A DNA stretch of 64,000 nt from Paenalicyclobacillus cellulosilyticus (GCF_014647315.1 NZ_BMOY01000011.1:1-64000), one strand, 5' to 3'. Shown: positions 1 through 8,570, counted from the stretch's first letter. Made by a program: numbers and translations. Notes: generated from the sequence alone by a model not told the origin.

Positions 1-576
1 GAGCGGGGGCCGCGTGCGCGCCATGGTCACGTGCGCGCGGCCAATCTCCCGCCGCCGCCCGCGCACCGGCACCGCCACCCGGCGCAGGTGCATGCCGATG
101 AGCGTGTCGCCGATGTCGATGCCGGCGTCCGCCGCCACCGCCTCGACCAAGCACGCGTCCGGCCACGTGAAATACGCCGCCGCCGCCACCGCGCCGCCCG
201 CGCCGGGGACGGGGACGGCCGTCACCTCGCGCCATCCGTGACGCTCGACCGCATCCGCCCGCGCCACCAGCGCGCGGTTGAGGTGCTCGCAGCACTGGAA
301 CACCACGTCGCACCCTGTCTCCTCCGCAAACGCCAGCACCGCGTCGACGACAGCTTGTCCGAGCGCCGCCGAGGTCGCCGTGCCGATGCGCTCGCCGGCA
401 ATCTCGCTCGTCGACGCGCCGACGACCAGCACCTTCCCCGGCCCGAGTCCGGCGGCCGCCTGCAGATCGGCGAGGCACTCCGCGGTCTGCCGCCGCACCT
501 CCTCGGGGGTGACGGGTCCATCCGCACGCGCGGGCGGCTGCCCGGTGTGTGCATGCGCAGGTGGCTGTCCGGCCAC
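1..576 (-). CDS. ywlG: YwlG/UPF0340 (TIGR01440) family protein, 3' end beyond the window
   Basis: The minus frame reads through VLVVGASTSEIAG, VFQCCEHLNRALV, GIDIGDTLIGMHLR and a final ARTRPP, all typical of the YwlG family of about 180 residues. The function of the family is not established. The GTG start at 576 is chosen because GGGAGGTGAG lies just upstream and the frame continues without a stop to base 1, so only the last few residues are missing. It lies 23 bases after rpiB, the same order as ywlF-ywlG in B. subtilis. Confidence 0.85.
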   Translation of the reverse strand, partial: MAGQPPAHAHTGQPPARADGPVTPEEVRRQTAECLADLQAAAGLGPGKVLVVGASTSEIAGERIGTATSAALGQAVVDAVLAFAEETGCDVVFQCCEHLNRALVARADAVERHGWREVTAVPVPGAGGAVAAAAYFTWPDACLVEAVAADAGIDIGDTLIGMHLRRVAVPVRGRRREIGRAHVTMARTRPPL

Positions 577-599
577 GATGCTCACCTCCCGCCCTGCGG

Positions 600-1085
600 T
601 CAGCAGCTGCTCCCGGCGTCGATCACGGCTCCCGCGGCGCGCAGGCTCTCGCGCTCGACGGCCTGGATCTTCTCCACCCGCTGCCCGTGGCGGCCGCCCA
701 TGAAACCGGTCGTCAACCAGACCTTGAGCACCTCGGCCGCCAGGCCGGGCCCGATGACCCGCTCGCCCATGGTCAAGACGTTGGCGTCGTTGTGCGCCCG
801 CGACATGGCGGCGGAGAACGTGTCGTGCGCCGTCACCGCCCGGATGCCCGGCACCTTGTTGGCGGTGATGCACATCCCGAGGCCCGTGCCGCAGATGAGG
901 ACACCGCGATCGTACTCGCCGGCCGCGACCGCGCGCGCCACCTTGACCGCGTAATCCGGATAATCGACCGATGTTTCCTCGTAGCAGCCGAGGTCGTCAA
1001 ACGCCACGCCCAGCTCCGTCAGGGTCGGCTTCAGGAGCTCCTTCAGGCGGAAGCCGGCGTGATCGCTCGCAATCGCCACTTTCAT
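600..1085 (-). CDS. rpiB: Ribose-5-phosphate isomerase B
   Basis: 161 aa, family length. RpiB/LacAB enzymes interconvert ribose 5-phosphate and ribulose 5-phosphate in the cytoplasm. The N-terminus MKVAIASDHAGF, the catalytic-loop motif CGTGLGM near residue 70 and the following TAHDTFSA and ARAHNDANVL-like segment (here SRAHNDANVL) are characteristic. The ATG at 1085 is preceded by CTGGAGG at good spacing. The first 89 bases lie inside the 3' end of ywlE, so translational coupling is likely. Same order as ywlE-ywlF in Bacillus. Confidence 0.93.
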   Translation of the reverse strand: MKVAIASDHAGFRLKELLKPTLTELGVAFDDLGCYEETSVDYPDYAVKVARAVAAGEYDRGVLICGTGLGMCITANKVPGIRAVTAHDTFSAAMSRAHNDANVLTMGERVIGPGLAAEVLKVWLTTGFMGGRHGQRVEKIQAVERESLRAAGAVIDAGSSC

Positions 1086-1683
1086 CACGGTTTGCCTCCA
1101 GTGTTTCGTCTTGCCCCGGCCGCACACCGGCACCGCCCGCCGCTGCCGCCGTCCCGGCGGCCGGTTCGGCAGCAGCATCCGCCGGTGCGCCCGCGGGCAC
1201 GCCGCCGCGGGTCTCATCTGCCGCCGGCGCCAACTTGTCGACGAGCCGCTCCACCAACCGCTCGAGCTGGGCGGCACACGCTTCGTACACCTCCGCCGAC
1301 CCGCCGAACGGATCGAGGATGTCGTGCACCTCCGCGGCTTCCTCCGCTCCGGCGACAAACGCGCCCAGCGCGTGGATCTTTCCGGCCAGATCCGGGAAGC
1401 GGGCCTGTGCCTCGCGCGCGTGGCTGGCGGTCATCGTCAAAATCAAGTCGGCCCGCTCCGCGAGTTCGCGCGTGAGCGGGCGGGATGCGTGCGGCTTGAG
1501 CGGGACGTGGCGCCGGGTGAGCGCGTCCTGGGCCAGCGGGGTCATCGGCTGTCCCTCTGCCGCGTACAACCCGGCGGATTCGGCCGTCCAGCCGAGGCCG
1601 CGTTCCTGGAGCTTCGCCATCGTCAACATCGCTGCCATCGGACTGCGGCAGGTATTCCCGGTGCATACGAACAACAGGTGCAT
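997..1683 (-). CDS. ywlE: Low-molecular-weight protein arginine/tyrosine phosphatase with a C-terminal extension
   Basis: 228 aa. The catalytic P-loop CTGNTCRS sits at residues 7-14, as in YwlE, where the Thr favours phosphoarginine over phosphotyrosine (known from the B. subtilis protein). The general-acid Asp region HDILDPFGGS follows near residue 117. The usual protein ends near residue 150. Here about 75 more residues follow, very rich in Ala, Gly, Pro and Glu, and they run 89 bases into rpiB. The ATG at 1683 has AAGGAG upstream. The extension could be genuine low-complexity sequence or the result of a frameshift near the ancestral stop. Confidence 0.88.
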   Translation of the reverse strand: MHLLFVCTGNTCRSPMAAMLTMAKLQERGLGWTAESAGLYAAEGQPMTPLAQDALTRRHVPLKPHASRPLTRELAERADLILTMTASHAREAQARFPDLAGKIHALGAFVAGAEEAAEVHDILDPFGGSAEVYEACAAQLERLVERLVDKLAPAADETRGGVPAGAPADAAAEPAAGTAAAAGGAGVRPGQDETLEANRDESGDCERSRRLPPEGAPEADPDGAGRGV

Positions 1684-1884
1684 CCCGTCCCGGCTCCTTC
1701 GGCAAATTCCCTGCAGATTGCGGACTCGTCTGCGGCGTTCGTTCGTGCCTACAGTATATCCCGGCCCGGATGGGGCATGCAACCGCGCTGCGGCCACGGT
1801 GCGGCGATGCGGCAAGGCGGTGTGGCAGCGGACTTGCAGCACCCCGTGACGCGGGGGCCGGACGGGTGTCCGCCGAGGCGGGTG

Positions 1885-2442
1885 TCAGCCGAACAGGAAG
1901 TGGGCGCCGTACCCGATGAGGATGCACGCGCCGACCACCTCGCCCCACGCACCGGCCCAGGCGTTCGCCTTCTTGCCCACGTACATCCCGGCCAGGCACA
2001 TCCAAGTGGCTGCCCACCCGAACGCCAGCGCCGACATCACCCCGTACGCGGTGCTGCGCAGGCCGAGGCTGAAGCCGACCGACAGGGCGTCCACCGACAC
2101 CCCGGCCGAGAACGCCAGCTTGGAGGAGAGCGTCCGGCCGAACGGCATCGCTTCCGGCTGTTGACTGACCGATCCGTACAGCATATGCAACCCCATGCCG
2201 ATGAGCAGGGCTGCCCCAAAGACGTGGGCCGCGTAACCCAACCGGCTGCCCAGCACCGCACCAGCCCACAGGCCGGCGAGCGTCATCCCGACATGAAAGA
2301 CGCCAATCCACGCCGCCAGCCGCAGGGCCTGGTCCCGGCGCAGACCGTTGAGCCCGAGTCCCATCGACAACGAAAACGCGTCCATGCCGATGGCGAGCGA
2401 CATCAGGCAGATTTCGAGCAGGTCGTGCAGGTGTTCTGTCAC
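1885..2442 (-). CDS. mntP: Manganese efflux pump MntP
   Basis: 185 aa and strongly hydrophobic, with about six membrane segments. MntP proteins export Mn2+. The paired motifs SLAIGMDAFSLSMGLG near the N-terminus and SAGVSVDALSVGFSLG in the second half carry the conserved Asp residues of the two-fold MntP/YtaF repeat. The GTG at 2442 is chosen because AGGGGGAG precedes it; the frame further upstream has no homologous character. The B. subtilis counterpart is ywlD. No manganese riboswitch is visible in the 104 bases separating it from the divergent SGNH gene. Confidence 0.9.
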   Translation of the reverse strand: MTEHLHDLLEICLMSLAIGMDAFSLSMGLGLNGLRRDQALRLAAWIGVFHVGMTLAGLWAGAVLGSRLGYAAHVFGAALLIGMGLHMLYGSVSQQPEAMPFGRTLSSKLAFSAGVSVDALSVGFSLGLRSTAYGVMSALAFGWAATWMCLAGMYVGKKANAWAGAWGEVVGACILIGYGAHFLFG

Positions 2443-2546
2443 TTGGCTCCCCCTCGTGCGGACACCTGCTCCACTGTATGCGCCTGTCCGGGGGATCATG
2501 AGGAGCGGAAAATCAGCTACAATGGTCGCGGAGGGAGGCGTTGCCC

Positions 2547-4103
2547 ATGCCCCGCCGGTCAACCGGCGTTTACCGCATCACCGTGGCACTCTTTGCCGCC
2601 TGCGCGGCCGTCGCCGCACCCGCGGCGAGCGGATGGGCGAAGCAGGAACAGCATCTGGTCGCGCTCGGCGACTCCATCACCTACGGGCTGTATCTCGCGG
2701 CCGACACGGCCCATCCGGCGCCGCAAGCCTATCCCTTCCTCGTCGCCCGCGACGAGGGGTGGCAGGTGACCAATCTCGCCGTGCCCGGCTGGACGTCGGC
2801 CGACCTGCTCCACGCGCTCGCCACACCCAGGTTCACCGCGGCGTTGCGCCAGGCCACCGTCGTCACGGTGGACATCGGCAGCAACGACCTGCTGCGGGCG
2901 GCCGCACCGCTCCTGGCCCGCTACTTGGCCGACGGATCGCTCACCGTCACGCCGGCGGATACGGCCCGCCTCCAGGCGGCCGCCGCAGCGTTCGCGGCCA
3001 ACCTGCCGCGGATTGTGGCGGCCATCCGGCGGCAGACCGCTGCGCCGCTCGTCCTTCTCAACCTGTACGATCCCTTCCCGGACCGCCACCCGTTGCACCC
3101 GCTGGCCGAGGAGGTGATTGCGGCGGAAAACCAGGCCATCCTGACGGTCGCGGCGCAGTCCCAGAGCCTGTTCGCCGACGTATACCTGGTGTTCAACCAC
3201 CATCAGGCGGAGGACGTGCGGGTGGCTGCGCACGACGTGCACCCGACCGTGGCCGGCCAGCGTGCCCTCGCCCAATGCGTCGAGGATGCGCTGGCCCATC
3301 CCCTCGCCGCCTCGCCGCACTTCTACGCCGTGGCGCCGCGCGGGGCGGTCATCCGCAGCCAGCCGAGCCCTGCCGCGCCCGCCCTCTTCTATCTGCACGG
3401 CAACCAGGGGGTGCTCGTCATCGGCGCGGCGAGCGCGGCGCCGGGTGCGGCCAATGCGGCCCAGGACGCGGCCAACGCAGCGCCGGGTGCGGCCAATGCG
3501 GCACCGAGTGCGGCCGCGGCTTGGCTGCAGGTGGTGACGCCGGACGGCCAGCGCGGCGACGTGCCCGCCGGCGAGGTGCAGACGTTCATCCGGCCTTGGA
3601 ACGACCCTGTCTTCGCCGACCGGGTGGTCCGTCTCGCCGCGGCGCCTGGCACCCCCGCCGTGTCCTGGCAGGGGACGGTCTACGTCCCTGCGGCCTGGCT
3701 CGCGCGGCAGGCGGGCGGGCGGGCCGCATGGCACAACACCACGCGTGAGGTCGCGCTGACGACGCCCGGCGCAGCCGGTGTGCGGGGAGCGGCCGCAAGC
3801 GGCGCCGCGAACCGTGCCGCAAGTGCTGCCGCAGGCGGCGTAAGCGGTGACACAAGCGGCGGCATCGAATGGGCCACGCGAACGACCATCCCCGTGCCTT
3901 CCGGCACCCCCGCGCCGCAGACGGTCATCCGTCTGGCCGGAATCGAGTTGACCATCGACGGCGAGCCCATCCGGCTCGCGCATCCGCCGTTTCTATGGCA
4001 AGGGCAGGTGTACCTCCCGGCCGCGGAGGTGTGGACGGCGCTCGGCGGCGAGGTCAGACAAGATGCACGCGGCCTGACGCTGCTTTCGCCAGCCGGTTCA
4101 TGA
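2547..4103 (+). CDS. Secreted SGNH/GDSL hydrolase with C-terminal stalk-like domains
   Basis: 518 aa. A signal peptide (basic start, hydrophobic core, ending near ASGWA at residue 30) precedes an SGNH esterase/lipase domain. Visible blocks are GDSI with the nucleophile Ser near residue 43, GSND near 111-114 and HDVHP near 229-233 for the catalytic Asp/His. An Ala/Asn/Pro-rich linker with repeated GAANAAPGAA-like units follows. Two segments then resemble the copper-amine-oxidase N-terminal (stalk) domain, around WQGTVYVPAAWLARQAGG and WQGQVYLPAAEVWTALGG. The ATG at 2547 is preferred over the TTG at 2541 because GGAGGG is 10 bases upstream. The substrate is unknown; a cell-envelope ester is plausible. 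It is inserted between mntP and ywlC, which are neighbours in Bacillus. Confidence 0.8.
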   Translation: MPRRSTGVYRITVALFAACAAVAAPAASGWAKQEQHLVALGDSITYGLYLAADTAHPAPQAYPFLVARDEGWQVTNLAVPGWTSADLLHALATPRFTAALRQATVVTVDIGSNDLLRAAAPLLARYLADGSLTVTPADTARLQAAAAAFAANLPRIVAAIRRQTAAPLVLLNLYDPFPDRHPLHPLAEEVIAAENQAILTVAAQSQSLFADVYLVFNHHQAEDVRVAAHDVHPTVAGQRALAQCVEDALAHPLAASPHFYAVAPRGAVIRSQPSPAAPALFYLHGNQGVLVIGAASAAPGAANAAQDAANAAPGAANAAPSAAAAWLQVVTPDGQRGDVPAGEVQTFIRPWNDPVFADRVVRLAAAPGTPAVSWQGTVYVPAAWLARQAGGRAAWHNTTREVALTTPGAAGVRGAAASGAANRAASAAAGGVSGDTSGGIEWATRTTIPVPSGTPAPQTVIRLAGIELTIDGEPIRLAHPPFLWQGQVYLPAAEVWTALGGEVRQDARGLTLLSPAGS

Positions 4104-5226
4104 CCGCAGCGCCCAATCCATCCGGCGCCACGCCTTGGACAAGGATGTGGCGCGCTCCCTGCGCCTCGAACGCGCGCAACAGGCGATAGATCTCCCGCGC
4201 CAGCGCCTCGGTGTACGGCGTACCGGGCGGCGGCGACCAGGCGAGCACGCCCGCTTGGGCCAAGCCCTCCGTCCGTTCCGCGATCACGGCCACCGTGTCC
4301 TCTGGGTGCCGGGCTCGCAACGTCGCCAACCACGCGCGCATCGCGGCCAGCACGCGGCCGTTCGGCCCGACGAACACATGCACGTCCGCGTCCGGCGCGT
4401 AGTGGCGGTACTTCATCCCAGGCGACGGCGGCGGGCCGAGGTCAGGCGCCCCGGATGCAGCGTGGCGTTCCGCCCTGGGGACACCGGGGGGTTCTCCCTC
4501 GATATCGCTCTGCATCATCGCAGCGGCCAGCCCGGCATCCGGGCGCAACAGGTGGCCGTGCCAATCCACCGGCACGCCGGACGCCGCCATGAGCGCCTCG
4601 CGTGTCACGCCGCCTGGCCGGTAGATCACACCCCGCTCCGCGGTGAACGCGACGACCGTCGACTCCACCCCGACCTGGCACGGCCCGCCGTCCACCACGC
4701 CGTCGATACGGCCGGCGAGATCGGCCAAGACGGCGGCGGCGTCGGTCGGGCTCGGCCGCCCTGACCGGTTGGCGCTCGGCGCGGCGACTGGACAGCCCGC
4801 GGCCCGGATGAGGGCCCGCGCCACCGGATGGTCCGGCAGGCGGACGCCGACCGTGGGCAATCCCGCCCGCACCGTCGCGGCAATGCGCGGCCCCGCCGGC
4901 ACGATGACGGTGAGCGGCCCTGGCCACAGCGCGGCCATCGCCCGCCGCGCCGGTTCCGGCAGCGCGTCGGGACAGGTCACCATGCCGAGCATGTCCATAT
5001 CGGCGATGTGGACGATGAGCGGGTTGTCGGCCGGTCGCCCTTTCGCCTGGAACACCTTGCGGGCCGCGGCGTCGTCCCACGCGTTGGCGCCCAGCCCGTA
5101 CACCGTCTCGGTCGGAAACGCGATCACGCCTCCCGCACGCAAACAGGCGGCCGCATCCGCGATGGCCGCCTGCGCCGCCTCGTCCATGTTGCCATCTGCG
5201 TCCACGTGCACGCGCCAGACGTTCAT
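4054..5226 (-). CDS. ywlC: L-threonylcarbamoyladenylate synthase, Sua5/YwlC type
   Basis: 390 aa. TsaC/Sua5 enzymes make threonylcarbamoyl-AMP for t6A37 of ANN-decoding tRNAs. The YrdC domain (about residues 20-205) shows IAFPTETVYGLGANAW, KGRPADNPLIVHI, WPGPLTVIV, VGVRLPDHPVARAL, APSANRSGRPSPT and VESTVV. A linker leads to the C-terminal Sua5 domain with SPGMKYRHYAP near 300, which identifies the long form. The ATG at 5226 overlaps the spoIIR stop by four bases (ATGA). The last 50 bases overlap the convergent SGNH hydrolase gene. Confidence 0.93.
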   Translation of the reverse strand: MNVWRVHVDADGNMDEAAQAAIADAAACLRAGGVIAFPTETVYGLGANAWDDAAARKVFQAKGRPADNPLIVHIADMDMLGMVTCPDALPEPARRAMAALWPGPLTVIVPAGPRIAATVRAGLPTVGVRLPDHPVARALIRAAGCPVAAPSANRSGRPSPTDAAAVLADLAGRIDGVVDGGPCQVGVESTVVAFTAERGVIYRPGGVTREALMAASGVPVDWHGHLLRPDAGLAAAMMQSDIEGEPPGVPRAERHAASGAPDLGPPPSPGMKYRHYAPDADVHVFVGPNGRVLAAMRAWLATLRARHPEDTVAVIAERTEGLAQAGVLAWSPPPGTPYTEALAREIYRLLRAFEAQGARHILVQGVAPDGLGAAVMNRLAKAASGRVHLV

Positions 5227-5915
5227 CCTCCGGCTCCTTTCCCCGCCAGCCACGCGCGCACGCCCTTCCAGACCGCTTCCCCGTAGTCGAGCGCCGCCAC
5301 CCGCACCGCCACCTGGCGCGGTTGACCGTCCGCGCCGGGCACCGTGATGGTTTCGAGCGGCGGCAGGTCCGGGAAGCCGCCGGTGTTGGGCACCGCGTCG
5401 CCGTCGGCGATGTCGATGAAGCACAGCGGCGGATAGAGCACGCACCACCAGTTCTCACCCGCGCCGCGGCCGAGCACGATGCGCAGTGCCTCGTACTCCC
5501 CCGCCGGATAGACCCGGTTCCCGTACACCTTCGTCGGAAACGGGACACGGCCGAGTTGGACCTCTGCGGCATACGGCATGCCGTCGCGCCGCAGGATGCG
5601 GTCGGCCAGCGCCGTCACCTGCGGCAGGTGCGCCCGCAACACCGCCTCCGCACCGGCTGCCGACGTGACCCCATGCAGCCACGCCGCCGCCGCCGCGACC
5701 ACCGCGTCGCGCACCTTCAGCTTCTCCGCCTGGTCGGCGGGGCGGTCGCTGTTGGCGATGATCCGCAGCCGCAGCGCGTCCTCCGGGATGGCTGCCGCGC
5801 GCGGGGCGGCCAGGTCCACCCAAGCATTCCCCTGCGCCCGGGCCATGAAGGCATGCCCCACGGCGGCCACCAGGCAGAGCCCCGCCAAAAACCAAAGCAA
5901 CCTCCGTCCGCTCAT
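5223..5915 (-). CDS. spoIIR: Stage II sporulation protein R
   Basis: 230 aa. SpoIIR is the forespore-made exported signal that activates SpoIIGA, so that pro-SigE is processed in the mother cell. One N-terminal hydrophobic segment (about residues 5-20) is followed by LRLRIIANSDRPADQAEKLKVRDAV, the family hallmark near residues 48-72, then FPTKVYGNRVYPAGEYEALRI and GENWWCVLYPPLCF. The ATG at 5915 has GGAGGGACG upstream. A SigF-like promoter lies 50 bases upstream. The gene is translationally coupled to ywlC by a four-base overlap, as expected from the conserved neighbourhood. Confidence 0.93.
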   Translation of the reverse strand: MSGRRLLWFLAGLCLVAAVGHAFMARAQGNAWVDLAAPRAAAIPEDALRLRIIANSDRPADQAEKLKVRDAVVAAAAAWLHGVTSAAGAEAVLRAHLPQVTALADRILRRDGMPYAAEVQLGRVPFPTKVYGNRVYPAGEYEALRIVLGRGAGENWWCVLYPPLCFIDIADGDAVPNTGGFPDLPPLETITVPGADGQPRQVAVRVAALDYGEAVWKGVRAWLAGKGAGG

Positions 5916-5965
5916 CCGTCGTCCCTCCGGGCCGGCCGCCTGCCGGTCTTGCGTCTCTAGCAGAC

Positions 5966-5994
5966 AGTCTGTCCCGGAGTTCGTAGAGTTAAAC
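5966..5994 (-). promoter_or_regulatory. Candidate SigF promoter of spoIIR
   Basis: On the minus strand GTTTA (5990-5994), a 15-base spacer and GGACAGACT (5966-5974) resemble the SigF consensus (GYWTA, 15-16, GGNRANANT), with one mismatch in the -10. B. subtilis spoIIR is known to depend on SigF, which supports the match. Distance to the start codon is about 50 bases. Confidence 0.5.
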
Positions 5995-6008
5995 GCCGCG
6001 GATGAGCG

Positions 6009-7013
6009 TCAGGTCTGCGGCAAGGCAGGCAGCGGCGCGCCGCGCGCAGCGGCCACGACACGCGGGATGCCGCGCAGGTCGGGGATCACCGTGAACGCCC
6101 AGCCTGGCCAGCGCTCCGCCTGCGCCGCGAACAGCGCGCACACCGCATCCGCCTGGCCGTCCCCCACCTCGAGCAACATGGCGGCTGGCTCCGGCGTCGC
6201 CGCGAACGCCGCATCGCCCATGGCGGCAAACCGGCGGTAGAAGTCAAGGCCGTCGGGGCCGCCGTCGAGGGCGAGGCGGGGTTCGTGGTCGCGCACTTCG
6301 GCGTCCAGCCGCGCGATCTCGCCCGCCGGGATGTAGGGCGGATTGCTGACCACGAGATGGGGCAGCCAACCGGTGCTCGCCAGTTCCCCCCAGACCGCGA
6401 ACCCGTCGCCGGTCCGCCACGCGACGCGCGCGCCCAAGGCGGCCGCGTTGCCGGCGGCCACCGCGACGGCGGCCGCCGAGATGTCGCATGCGATGACTTC
6501 CGCCGCCGGACAAGCGAGGGCGAGGCTGATGGCGAGCACACCGCTGCCCGTGCCGAGATCGTAGATGCGCGCGCGGAGGTGAGCGCACACCGGAAAGCGA
6601 AGCCACGCGGCGGCCGCGGCGTACAGCACCTCCGTCTCCGGACGCGGAATGAGCACGTCGGGCGTGACGCGGAACATCCGTCCCAGAAACGGCGCCCGGC
6701 CGGTGATGTACTGCAGCGGTTCGCCCGCTTTCCGGCGCGCCACCGCGTGCCGAAAGCGGGCGGATGCCGCAGCCGGCAGGCGATCCCGCAAGCGCGTGAC
6801 GAGATCGATCCGCTCCCAGCCCGCGGCCCACAACAGCAGTTGTTCCGCCTCGGCCCGCGCCACCTCCGCGCGCGCGTCCCCGAGGCGCGCCGGGAGCCCC
6901 CGCACCATCTCCTCCTGCGCCCAGCGGATGGCCTCCGCCACGGTCAGTTCGTTCGCGCGCCGCGCATCTTCGCCGCCTGGGGCTGGCACGCCGCCCTGCC
7001 TGCACGCCGGCAC
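6009..7013 (-). CDS. prmC: Peptide chain release factor N5-glutamine methyltransferase
   Basis: 334 aa from the chosen start. PrmC methylates the Gln of the GGQ motif in RF1 and RF2. The N-terminal helical domain (GEPLQYITGRAPFLG) is followed by RPETEVL, the SAM site YDLGTGSGVLAISLA and the catalytic NPPYIP loop. The start is uncertain: GTG 7013 with GGGGG upstream is used, but GTG 6995 would give a length closer to the usual 280-290 residues. It overlaps the end of prfA by no more than a few bases in the alternative upstream frame. Directly downstream of its substrate gene prfA. Confidence 0.88.
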   Translation of the reverse strand: MPACRQGGVPAPGGEDARRANELTVAEAIRWAQEEMVRGLPARLGDARAEVARAEAEQLLLWAAGWERIDLVTRLRDRLPAAASARFRHAVARRKAGEPLQYITGRAPFLGRMFRVTPDVLIPRPETEVLYAAAAAWLRFPVCAHLRARIYDLGTGSGVLAISLALACPAAEVIACDISAAAVAVAAGNAAALGARVAWRTGDGFAVWGELASTGWLPHLVVSNPPYIPAGEIARLDAEVRDHEPRLALDGGPDGLDFYRRFAAMGDAAFAATPEPAAMLLEVGDGQADAVCALFAAQAERWPGWAFTVIPDLRGIPRVVAAARGAPLPALPQT

Positions 7014-7029
7014 GTCCGTAACCCCCGTC

Positions 7030-8124
7030 TTACGCCTCTGCCGCCTCCACCGCGGCGTCTGCCTGCTGTTCCAGCAGTTTCGCGCGGTGGGCGACGATGA
7101 GCGCCTGGATGATCTCTTCCAAGTCCCCGTCGAGCACCGCATCGAGGCGGTGCAGCGTGAGGCCAATCCGGTGATCGGTCACGCGGCTCTGCGGGAAGTT
7201 GTACGTCCGAATCCGCTCGCTGCGGTCGCCCGTGCCCACCTGGCTGCGCCGGTTGGCCGCAACCTCCCGCTGCTGCTCTTCTTGGTACTTTTCGTAGAGC
7301 CGGGCTCTCAGCACCCGCATCGCCTTTTCCTTGTTTTTCAACTGCGACTTCTCGTCCTGGCAGGTGACGACAATCCCGGTCGGCAGGTGGGTGATCCGCA
7401 CCGCCGACTGGGTGGTGTTCACGCTCTGCCCGCCGGGGCCGGTGGAGCAGAACGTGTCGATGCGCAAGTCCTTCTCGTGGATTTCCACCTGGATGTCCTC
7501 GACCTCCGGGAGGACGGCCACCGTGGCGGTCGAGGTGTGGATGCGCCCGCCCGACTCGGTGACGGGCACCCGTTGCACGCGGTGCGCCCCGCTCTCAAAC
7601 TTCAGCTTGCTGTACGCCCCGCGGCCCTGGATGGCGAGCGTCGCCTCTTTGATGCCGCCGATGTCCGTGTAGCTGGCGTCGAGCAATTCGGTGCGCCAAC
7701 CGTTGCGCTCCGCGTACCGCTGGTACATCCGCAGCAGGTCTGCGGCGAACAACGCCGCTTCCTCACCGCCCGCCGCACTGCGGATCTCGAGAAACACGTT
7801 TTTCTCGTCGTTCGGGTCCTGCGGCAAGAGCAACACCTGCAGCTGCTCGCGCAGGCGATCCCGCTCTGCGGAGAGCCGCTCCACCTCGCTCTTCACCAAT
7901 TCCCGCATTTCATCGTCGAGCTTCTCCTGCAGCATCGCTTTGGCGTCGGCGAGCTCCGCCTCGGCCCGCTTGTACGCACGGTACGCGGTGACGGCATCTT
8001 CCAGATCCGCCTGCTCCTTGGCGTACGCGCGCAGCTTGTCAGGGTCGCTGACGACGTTCGGATCGCACAGCAACTGCGTCAGTTGTTCGTACCGGCGCTC
8101 CATGGCTTCCAGCCGTTCCAGCAC
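7030..8124 (-). CDS. prfA: Peptide chain release factor 1
   Basis: 364 aa, family length. RF1 recognises UAA and UAG and triggers peptidyl-tRNA hydrolysis. A coiled N-terminal domain precedes [15 protein letters not shown], the PVT tripeptide (VPVTESGG) that identifies RF1 rather than RF2 (SPF), and the catalytic [17 protein letters not shown]. The GTG at 8124 has AGGAGGTGAG upstream. The modifying enzyme gene prmC follows immediately, the usual arrangement. Confidence 0.96.
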   Translation of the reverse strand: MLERLEAMERRYEQLTQLLCDPNVVSDPDKLRAYAKEQADLEDAVTAYRAYKRAEAELADAKAMLQEKLDDEMRELVKSEVERLSAERDRLREQLQVLLLPQDPNDEKNVFLEIRSAAGGEEAALFAADLLRMYQRYAERNGWRTELLDASYTDIGGIKEATLAIQGRGAYSKLKFESGAHRVQRVPVTESGGRIHTSTATVAVLPEVEDIQVEIHEKDLRIDTFCSTGPGGQSVNTTQSAVRITHLPTGIVVTCQDEKSQLKNKEKAMRVLRARLYEKYQEEQQREVAANRRSQVGTGDRSERIRTYNFPQSRVTDHRIGLTLHRLDAVLDGDLEEIIQALIVAHRAKLLEQQADAAVEAAEA

Positions 8125-8275
8125 GCGCGCTCACCTCCTGTCCAAGGCAGGCGGCCTGCGCCGGCGAGCCGCCAGAAAGTAAAAAAGCCAACGCCGGAGC
8201 CATCCATCCGTGCCGCGCCGCGCGGGCACCGCGGGATGGACGAACGTCCAACCTTGGCCATGGGCACCGCCTCGA

Positions 8276-8488
8276 TTACTGAGCCTTCGGCGTCAAGCCG
8301 TACTTCTTGTTGAACCGCTCGACGCGGCCGCCGACGTCCACCAGCTTCTGCTTGCCGGTGAAGAACGGATGGCACTTGGAGCAGATTTCGACGCGGATAT
8401 TCTTCTTGACGGAACCCGTCTCAAACGTCTCCCCGCAGGCGCAGGTCAACGTGGTGATGTGGTATTCCGGATGAATGCCCGGTTTCAT
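8276..8488 (-). CDS. rpmE: 50S ribosomal protein L31, zinc-binding type
   Basis: 70 aa. [10 protein letters not shown] opens the protein. Four metal-ligand cysteines or equivalents lie in [11 protein letters not shown] and [15 protein letters not shown], so this is the C+ (zinc) form, followed by [12 protein letters not shown]. The ATG at 8488 is used because GCGAGGTGA is upstream; the in-frame GTG at 8497 would overlap that RBS. A strong promoter with a palindrome over its -35/spacer lies about 40 bases upstream. Confidence 0.95.
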   Translation of the reverse strand: MKPGIHPEYHITTLTCACGETFETGSVKKNIRVEICSKCHPFFTGKQKLVDVGGRVERFNKKYGLTPKAQ

Positions 8489-8529
8489 GTCGTTCACCTC
8501 GCTTCGTCCCTCATCAGGCGCTACGGGCC

Positions 8530-8559
8530 ATTATAACACGTGACACGTTTCGTGTCACG
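8530..8559 (-). promoter_or_regulatory. rpmE promoter with perfect palindromic operator
   Basis: Minus strand: GTGACA (-35, 8553-8558), a 17-base spacer and TATAAT (-10, 8530-8535), close to the SigA consensus. Bases 8539-8559 form a perfect palindrome, CGTGACACG and CGTGTCACG arms around TTT, covering the -35 and most of the spacer. A repressor bound there would block RNA polymerase. The motif does not match Zur, PerR, Rex or CodY boxes known to me. Confidence 0.65.
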
Positions 8560-8570
8560 CCGTGTTCGTG

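Noticed and set aside
31-1475. Plus-strand ORFs covering ywlG, rpiB and ywlE
   Set aside because: Antisense shadows caused by high GC; Arg/Pro/Ala-rich translations without motifs.
2559-3983. 474-aa minus-strand ORF opposite the SGNH hydrolase
   Set aside because: Shadow frame; the plus-strand protein has catalytic motifs and signal peptide.
8161-8260. Possible terminator of rpmE (stem near 8200-8240 with an A6 run at 8181-8186, T6 on the minus strand)
   Set aside because: The best stem is imperfect and separated from the T-run by about 16 bases, too far for a standard intrinsic terminator.
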